The notes under the pieces: generated by a model
Databases searched by the model: none
What the model saw: only the letters and a program-made list of their open reading frames with translations
What the model was told of the DNA's origin: nothing
Made by a program: the position numbers and the translations under genes
Shown: piece by piece, positions 15,747 to 20,960 of the stretch
Numbering within the stretch: the stretch's first letter is position 1
Layout of the letters: each line of letters opens with the position of its first letter
DNA from: a virus
Reading direction: 5' to 3' (one strand)
DNA length: 20,960 nucleotides
IMG/VR virus record: IMGVR_UViG_3300022602_000496
Coordinates: 1 to 20,960 of that record

Positions 15747-16574
15747 ACAGAGTTCCTTGGTTCATCTAATACACTGATTGATGGTAACAAACTAGCACAG
15801 CTTACCTACATTGATCCTATTCTAACAAACAATGATGTTGATATGTATGAGGACGTGAATGAAAGTCGCGTCTATGCTACTGTGGTTGATACATCCCGTG
15901 GTTCTGGTATCGATTATTCTGCATTCATTGTGTTTGACATCACAGACGTACCATATCGAGTGGTAGCAAAATATCGTAATAATGAAATCGAATCTTTGGT
16001 TTATCCTACGATCATCTACAACGTGTCGCGACATTACAATGATGCATATGTTCTAGTTGAAATCAATGACGTTGGCCAACAGGTGGTGGACATTCTACAG
16101 CACGATCTAGAATATGAAAACGTACTATCAACAAAGACTAAAGGTCGCGCTGGCCAGAAGATCGGCGGCACTATGGGCGGTGTTCGTTTTGCTATGGGTG
16201 TTCGTACCACAACACAAGTCAAGCGTATTGGTTGTGCCAACTTTAAGAGTTTGGTTGAGAATGATAAGCTGATAATCAATGACTATGATCTTCTTCAAGA
16301 AATGTATCGCTTTGTTGAACACAATGCAAAGTATCAAGCCGAAGAAGGAAGTCATGATGACCTTGTTATGTGCTGCGTTCTGTTCTCTTGGTTAGTACAT
16401 CAAGACTATTTCAAAGAACTAAGCAACAACGATGCAAGACTTGAAGTTTTGGCCAACAATCAGAGACTTATTGAAGAAAATCTTGTGCCATTTGGTTATG
16501 TTGATGAAGCATGGGAAGATCCCAATGCAGGTGATGATTTCGAATCGTCATTCAGACAGTGGTTGATGATGTAG
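15429..16574 (+). CDS. 17: Split-intein C-fragment fused to large terminase C-terminal half (nuclease)
   Basis: Residues 1-106 are the intein C-fragment and residues 107-381 the gp17 nuclease domain. The intein part shows block B (FIRVSPKHVF, with Ser replacing the usual Thr of TxxH), the SFAKDLSIGQTITG stretch that follows it, block F (EGPYIVYDPVGVEESETYYS) and block G ending VVSHN with Thr107 as +1 nucleophile. The terminase part starts TEFLGSSNTLIDGNKL and carries the RNase H-like nuclease acids D154 (VVDTSRGSGIDYSAF), E211 (YVLVEIND) and D310-D311 (HDDLVM). The start is GTG, with a weak AGG upstream inside the HNH gene, so expression probably relies on coupling to HNH translation. After splicing the extein would be 263 + 275 = 538 residues (T4 gp17 is 610). 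Confidence 0.9.
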   Translation: MQYKENTRYRIKTPLGYKDFSGVVSKTTDTLIRFDFDDTFIRVSPKHVFLTDSGFSFAKDLSIGQTITGKKISKITLLTEGPYIVYDPVGVEESETYYSNDVVSHNTEFLGSSNTLIDGNKLAQLTYIDPILTNNDVDMYEDVNESRVYATVVDTSRGSGIDYSAFIVFDITDVPYRVVAKYRNNEIESLVYPTIIYNVSRHYNDAYVLVEINDVGQQVVDILQHDLEYENVLSTKTKGRAGQKIGGTMGGVRFAMGVRTTTQVKRIGCANFKSLVENDKLIINDYDLLQEMYRFVEHNAKYQAEEGSHDDLVMCCVLFSWLVHQDYFKELSNNDARLEVLANNQRLIEENLVPFGYVDEAWEDPNAGDDFESSFRQWLMM

Positions 16575-16592
16575 CATCTAGTATTAGTTTTT

Positions 16593-16600
16593 TATAAATA
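16593..16600 (+). promoter_or_regulatory. T4-type late promoter (TATAAATA) for gp18
   Basis: An exact TATAAATA lies 51 bases upstream of the sheath ATG, in the 77-base gap after the terminase. The flanking 15 bases match the promoter of the HNH gene. AAGGGAGAT just before the ATG is a strong ribosome binding site, as expected for an abundant virion protein. Confidence 0.85.
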
Positions 16601-16651
16601 CAATCAAAGCAAACATAATCATAACCTGTTTTTGCGATAAGGGAGATAACA

Positions 16652-18958
16652 ATGGCAATTCAAGTCAGTCCAGGCGTAAGCGTTACCGAATACGATGCAA
16701 CCACAACAGTACCTGTCGTTTCGACCACAACTGGCGCTATTGCTGGTGTGTTTCGTTGGGGTCCAATCGGTCAGCTAGTTCTAGTTGATTCAGAAGTAAC
16801 TCTATGGAAGCGTTTTGGTAAGCCAACCAATCTAAACGCCGAAACATTTTTCACAGCCGCAAACTTCCTTGCTTATGGTAACTCACTATACGTAAGTCGC
16901 GCTGCTAACACAACAGATACTACAACTGACGGCTATGGTACATTTAGTGCTATCGCTGATACAAGTGGCGCTATTGTTGCTAACGTTGCTGGTAATACGT
17001 ATTGGGGTTCGAACGTTAACGCAAACTTCAATATCACAAACCAGACAGCATATAATACTGCTGCAAACAATGGTCAGTTTTCTTCAAATCCAACATACCT
17101 CTATACTGCAAAGTATCCAGGTGCAATCGGTAGCAGCCTTACAATCTCAACGGTTGATACTGCTAACGCATATTCATCAAACTTGGTGAATATCTCAAAT
17201 ACAACATTCACATTCAACTCGAATACTGCTGTACTTTCATTCAACGATACTTCAGCCATCATCAATGCTGCTACTGCTGCTGCTAACCTAGCTTCATATG
17301 TTGCATATCAAGCATTAACAGTTGGTGACTGGATCACAGTTGGTAACACAACAATCGGTACACAGACACTACAGGTTGCTTCGAAGGGCACTGCTCCTGC
17401 ACTAGTAATCAATGCTGGCGTAACATTCACTGCTTCGTCAAACACTGTTACTGGTCTAAGCGGAATGACAAATGCTTACATTGGTTATTCTGTAAGTGCT
17501 TCTATTGCTGGTCTTGCTAACAACACCACAATCGTTTCTGTTCCAAGTTCAACATCAGTTGTTCTATCAAGCGCATTCACAGGATCAACCGGTTCAGCAA
17601 CAATCAAAGCTGCACAAGAGTTCCTAAACCTTTCATTCTATACTCCATACACAATCTCAACACCTTGGAACGTTTCAGGTAACGTTGGTCGTCTATGGCA
17701 GTATTACAGTTCTGTAACTGGTGCACCAGCGGTTTCTTACTACGGTCAGAACTATGGCAATAGTGCTGCTGTTGATCAGATCCATGCTGTTGTCACAGAT
17801 ACACTAGGCAAGTTCACTGGCGTTCCAGGGCAGATCCTAGAAGTATTCCAGGGAATGTCACGCGCTACAGATTCTAAGACTGTTGATGGTGCAACCAACT
17901 ACTATCTCAACATTCTAAATCAAAACTCAAACTATGTTTGGGTAACAAATCTACCAACTGCCTCATATGCAAACACTTCAGCGAATATGACAACATTGAC
18001 CGATGTTGTTCCTACATCTATCGCATTTGCTGGTGGTCAAGACGGCTTCTCAGAAAGCAATGTTGGCACAAACATCGGTGCAATCACTGCTGCTTATGAC
18101 CAATATAAGTCAACAGAGCGTGCTTCAATCTCGCTTCTATTGACTGGTAAGTCAGACGAAACAAATAGAACGCTACTTGGCAACTATCTAATCCAGAACA
18201 TTGCTCAGCCACGTATGGACTGCGTTGTGTTCATTTCACCAAATGCTTCATCAGTTGTCAACAACGTAGGTAATGAACTTGCTTCTGTTCAAAACTTCCG
18301 TGCTGGCTTAACAGCATCTTCATATGGTGTCATGGATTCTGGCTACAAATATCAGTACGACAAGTACAATGACGTATACCGTTATGTTCCACTAAATGGC
18401 GACATTGCTGGTCTATGCGTCTATACTGATACGACTAAAGATCCATGGTGGTCACCTGCTGGTTTCAATCGTGGTCAGATCAAGAATATTGTCAAGCTTG
18501 CTTACAATCCAACCAAGACAGATCGCGATGTTCTATATCCACTAGGCGTTAATCCAGTTGTGACTTTCCCAGGTCAAGGAACAATCCTATACGGCGATAA
18601 GACATTAGCAAACCCATCAGCGTTTGATCGTATTAACGTTCGTCGTCTATTCATTATTCTTGAAAAGACAATCGCACAAGCTGCACAGAACTTGCTATTC
18701 GAGTTCAACAACTCGTTTACACAAACACAGTTTGTTTCACTTGTTACACCATTCTTGCAACAGGTACAAGGTCGCCAGGGCATTACTGATTTCCAAGTTG
18801 TTTGCGATTCAACAAACAATACACAAGCAGTCATTGATGCAAATCAGTTCGTCGGCGACATTTATATCAAACCAGCACGTTCAATCAACTTTATCCAGTT
18901 GAACTTCGTTGCTGTAAGAACAGGTGTTGACTTCTCTGAAATTACGGCTGCTATCTAA
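16652..18958 (+). CDS. 18: Tail sheath protein, gp18-like
   Basis: The 768-residue product forms the contractile sheath. The N-terminus (SPGVSVTEYDATTTVPVVST, then GAIAGVFRWGP and KRFGKP) and C-terminus (FDRINVRRLFIILEKTIAQA, FEFNNSFTQ and VGDIYIKPARSINFIQLNFV) are the conserved sheath segments that make the interlocking subunit contacts. The middle contains IAQPRMDCVVFISP and DPWWSPAGFNRGQIKN. It is longer than T4 gp18 (659 residues). Some of the extra length is a beta-rich module at residues ~256-320 (GVTFTASSNTVTG through GSATIKA) related to one in gp15. Sheath proteins often carry such inserted surface domains. A late promoter and strong ribosome binding site fit high expression. The tail tube gene follows after 30 bases. 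Confidence 0.95.
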   Translation: MAIQVSPGVSVTEYDATTTVPVVSTTTGAIAGVFRWGPIGQLVLVDSEVTLWKRFGKPTNLNAETFFTAANFLAYGNSLYVSRAANTTDTTTDGYGTFSAIADTSGAIVANVAGNTYWGSNVNANFNITNQTAYNTAANNGQFSSNPTYLYTAKYPGAIGSSLTISTVDTANAYSSNLVNISNTTFTFNSNTAVLSFNDTSAIINAATAAANLASYVAYQALTVGDWITVGNTTIGTQTLQVASKGTAPALVINAGVTFTASSNTVTGLSGMTNAYIGYSVSASIAGLANNTTIVSVPSSTSVVLSSAFTGSTGSATIKAAQEFLNLSFYTPYTISTPWNVSGNVGRLWQYYSSVTGAPAVSYYGQNYGNSAAVDQIHAVVTDTLGKFTGVPGQILEVFQGMSRATDSKTVDGATNYYLNILNQNSNYVWVTNLPTASYANTSANMTTLTDVVPTSIAFAGGQDGFSESNVGTNIGAITAAYDQYKSTERASISLLLTGKSDETNRTLLGNYLIQNIAQPRMDCVVFISPNASSVVNNVGNELASVQNFRAGLTASSYGVMDSGYKYQYDKYNDVYRYVPLNGDIAGLCVYTDTTKDPWWSPAGFNRGQIKNIVKLAYNPTKTDRDVLYPLGVNPVVTFPGQGTILYGDKTLANPSAFDRINVRRLFIILEKTIAQAAQNLLFEFNNSFTQTQFVSLVTPFLQQVQGRQGITDFQVVCDSTNNTQAVIDANQFVGDIYIKPARSINFIQLNFVAVRTGVDFSEITAAI

Positions 18959-18988
18959 GGCTAATGAGATAAAATAGGAGAATAATCA

Positions 18989-19546
18989 ATGACCTTTAGC
19001 GTTAACGATATTAAATCAAATCTAACTGGGGGCGGCGCTAGACAGTCGCTCTTCAGTGTTCAGTTCAACAATCCAGGAAATCCTCTTGCAGATAGGAAGA
19101 TGCCTTTCATGATAAAGGCATCTTCTATTCCAGAAGCAAGACTAGGAAACATTCAAGTTCCTTATTTTGGTCGTAAGATTAATCTTGCGGGTGACCGTAC
19201 ATATGCGGATTGGACAGTAACCGTAATCAATGATGAAGACTTTTTAGTCCGCAATGCTATGGAAGATTGGTCAAATAAAATCAATAGTTTTCAAGGCAAC
19301 TTAAGAACTATAGCGGGAGGATCATCATCACCACTTGCATACAAAGCAGATGCTACTGTTACGCAATATAGCAAGACAGGCGCGGCTATTCGCCAATATA
19401 CTTTTCATGGTATCTATCCTGCTGATATTTCTGCAATCGATCTAGACTGGAACACAACAGATCAGATCGAAGAGTTCCGCGTAACATTCATGTACGATTG
19501 GTGGGAGGTCAAACCCGGTCCAACAGGCAATGCTGGCGGTAACTAA
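18989..19546 (+). CDS. 19: Tail tube protein, gp19-like
   Basis: The 185-residue product builds the inner tail tube. Typical gp19 features are SVQFNNPGNPLADRKMPFMI, KASSIPEARLGNIQVPYFGR, KINLAGDRTYADWTVTVIND and the C-terminal FMYDWWEVKP. T4 gp19 is 163 residues. The start at 18989 has TAGGAG upstream and no separate late promoter is evident, so it is probably co-transcribed with gp18. A perfect 12-bp stem hairpin lies inside the coding sequence at 19096-19125. Confidence 0.93.
   Translation: MTFSVNDIKSNLTGGGARQSLFSVQFNNPGNPLADRKMPFMIKASSIPEARLGNIQVPYFGRKINLAGDRTYADWTVTVINDEDFLVRNAMEDWSNKINSFQGNLRTIAGGSSSPLAYKADATVTQYSKTGAAIRQYTFHGIYPADISAIDLDWNTTDQIEEFRVTFMYDWWEVKPGPTGNAGGN
19096..19125 (+). 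repeat. Perfect inverted repeat (12-bp stem, 6-base loop) inside gp19
   Basis: GAAGATGCCTTT, loop CATGAT, then AAAGGCATCTTC. All 12 pairs match. It spans codons 36-46, about 107 bases after the start. There is no U-run after it, so it is not an intrinsic terminator. Confidence 0.85.
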
Positions 19547-19554
19547 TATAAGTA
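19547..19554 (+). promoter_or_regulatory. Possible weak late promoter (TATAAGTA) for gp20
   Basis: TATAAGTA differs from the T4 late consensus at one base and sits 27 bases before the portal ATG, right after the gp19 stop. The placement fits, but with one mismatch it could be chance. Confidence 0.35.
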
Positions 19555-19581
19555 GACTGTAAAGGTTTACTGAGGAATTGT

Positions 19582-20960
19582 TATGGTAAAGTTATTTGGT
19601 TGGGAATTCAAGAGAGAAGAAGAACAACTAGACATCCCATCATTTGCTCCTAGAGAGACAGATGATGGGGCTCTAGTTGTTTCTGCTGGTGGTACTTACG
19701 GTACGTATCTCGACTTAGAAGGTTCTGCTAGAACTGAAGCAGAAATCGTTGCCAAGTATCGCGAAATGTCTATTCAGCCAGAAGTAGAACTGGCGGTTAA
19801 TGATATCGTTTCGGAAGCGATTGTTAAAGAAGACAATAAAAAGATTGTCGAAATCAATCTAGACGATCTAGAATATGCCGACAATATCAAAGAACGTATT
19901 TCTCAAGAATGGGAAAAAGTTTCAGAGTTATTTGATTTTAATAACTACGGCTACGAAATCTTCAAGCGTTGGTACGTTGATGGTCGTCTATACTACCACG
20001 TGATGATCGACATCAATGATCCTCGTTCAGGCATCAAAGAACTACGCTATATTGATCCACGTAAGATCAGAAAGATCCGTCCAGTCAAGCGTGTTCGTAA
20101 AGGGCAGATTTACACCAACGTAACAGACTCAGAGTTCTACATGTATAATGAACGCGGCTTCAAAGGCGCTTCTGCTACCGGTATGGACAATCAGGGGCTA
20201 CAGATCGCCAAGGACTCAATCGTCCACGTCACATCTGGTGTGGTCGATAAAGATAATAAAATCGTCCTTGGCTATCTACACAAAGCAATCAAGCCACTTA
20301 ACCAGCTTCGTATTCTAGAAGACGCTACGGTCATCTACCGTATCTCTCGTGCGCCAGAGCGTCGTATCTTCTCAATCGATGTTGGCAATCTACCAAAAAT
20401 GAAAGCCGAGCAGTATGTTCGCGACATCATGGTCAAGCACAAAAACCGCTTGATCTACGATGCCACGACAGGCAACATTCGTGATGATCGTAAGTTTATG
20501 ACGATGCTAGAAGACTTCTGGTTCCCTCGCCGTGCTGATGGTGGTGGTACTCAGGTTACTACATTGCCTTCAGGTCAGAACCTAGGCGAACTAGCCGACG
20601 TTGAATATTTTGAAAAGAAACTTTATCAGTCGCTAAACGTTCCTGTGTCTCGCATGATCAGCGACTCTGGATTCAATCTAGGGCGTTCATCTGAAATCAG
20701 CCGCGATGAGTTGAAGTTTCAGAAGTTTATTCTTCGCCTTCGTACCAAGTTTGCAGAACTATTCTACAAGACACTTGAAAAGCAGCTTATTCTAACTGGT
20801 GTTATTTCAGACGTAGACTGGAAAGACATTCACAATAAGATTCACTTTGACTTTCAAGTTGACAACTACTTCGCAGAGTTGAAGCAAGCTGAAATCATTA
20901 CAAACAGAATCAATACACTTGCTCTAGTTGATCCATATGTTGGTAAGTATTACTCAGAAG
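19582..20960 (+). CDS. 20: Portal vertex protein, gp20-like (partial, 3' end outside window)
   Basis: The frame begins at ATG 19582, six bases after GAGGAA, and stays open for 459 codons to the window edge. The product is the dodecameric portal through which gp17 pumps DNA and which nucleates head assembly. Matching features are KLFGWEFKREEE at the N-terminus, YEIFKRWYVDGRLYYHVMID, LRYIDPRKIRKIRPV, the RISRAPERRIFSIDVGNLP segment, KNRLIYDATTG and WFPRRADGGGTQVTTLPSGQ, all typical of T4-like portals. T4 gp20 is 524 residues, so about 65-80 residues are probably missing. It follows gp19 as in T4. Confidence 0.95.

Noticed and set aside
13956-16574. gp17 seen as a frameshifted or broken pseudogene
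   Set aside because: The break is not a simple frameshift. Each half carries recognisable intein motifs exactly at the terminase boundary, and both intein halves retain their catalytic Cys, His and Asn.
19557-19570. Possible terminator between gp19 and gp20 (GTAAAGGTTTAC)
   Set aside because: The arms are five bases with a two-base centre, which cannot form a stable hairpin, and no U-run follows.
1-20960. tRNA genes or host metabolic genes
   Set aside because: No cloverleaf-like segment or recognisable metabolic enzyme was seen in any gap or frame; the gaps are short and explained by promoters.

Overview
The window is a piece of a T4-like myovirus (tailed phage) genome: the late structural and packaging block, almost entirely on the + strand. 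The gene order neck (gp13, gp14), tail completion (gp15), small and large terminase (gp16, gp17), tail sheath (gp18), tail tube (gp19) and portal (gp20) is the T4 order. Exact copies of the T4 late promoter element TATAAATA sit in front of several genes. Base composition is AT-rich. The host cannot be read from this window; no host-derived metabolic gene is present.

Layout. Bases 2-280: 3' end of an unrecognised small virion-type protein. Bases 284-10054: surface or adsorption region, with a 1730-residue Ser/Thr/Gly-rich protein made of five diverged ~340-residue repeats, an 1182-residue Asn/Thr/Val-rich fibre-like protein behind a late promoter, a glycine-rich adhesin-like protein and a small cupin-like protein, the last three tightly coupled. 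Bases 10086-13956: gp13, gp14, gp15, gp16, interrupted between gp14 and gp15 by an antisense GIY-YIG homing endonuclease gene that carries its own minus-strand late promoter and ribosome binding site. Bases 13956-16574: the large terminase, broken into two genes by a split intein. Bases 16652-20960: sheath, tube and the first 459 codons of the portal.

The most remarkable element is the large terminase. The first gene (13956-14837) ends with the ATPase half of the terminase followed by a 30-residue intein N-fragment. A free-standing HNH endonuclease gene with its own late promoter follows (14885-15439). The next gene (15429-16574, GTG start) begins with a 106-residue intein C-fragment ending in His-Asn and continues into the terminase nuclease half. 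Joining extein residue Glu263 to Thr107 of the second protein would restore a normal gp17 of 538 residues. The predicted biology is that packaging depends on protein trans-splicing, and that the HNH enzyme mobilises the locus. It matches the 'fractured gene' arrangement and the atypically split (short N-part) terminase inteins known from metagenomes, of which AceL-TerL is the closest I recall.

Two homing endonucleases of different families, each behind a perfect late promoter, have thus settled in the packaging/neck block. The gene beside the GIY-YIG insertion (gp15) lacks ATG, GTG or TTG at its conserved start, where the codon is ATT behind a strong Shine-Dalgarno. gp15 and gp18 share a related beta-rich module not expected in the T4 versions.
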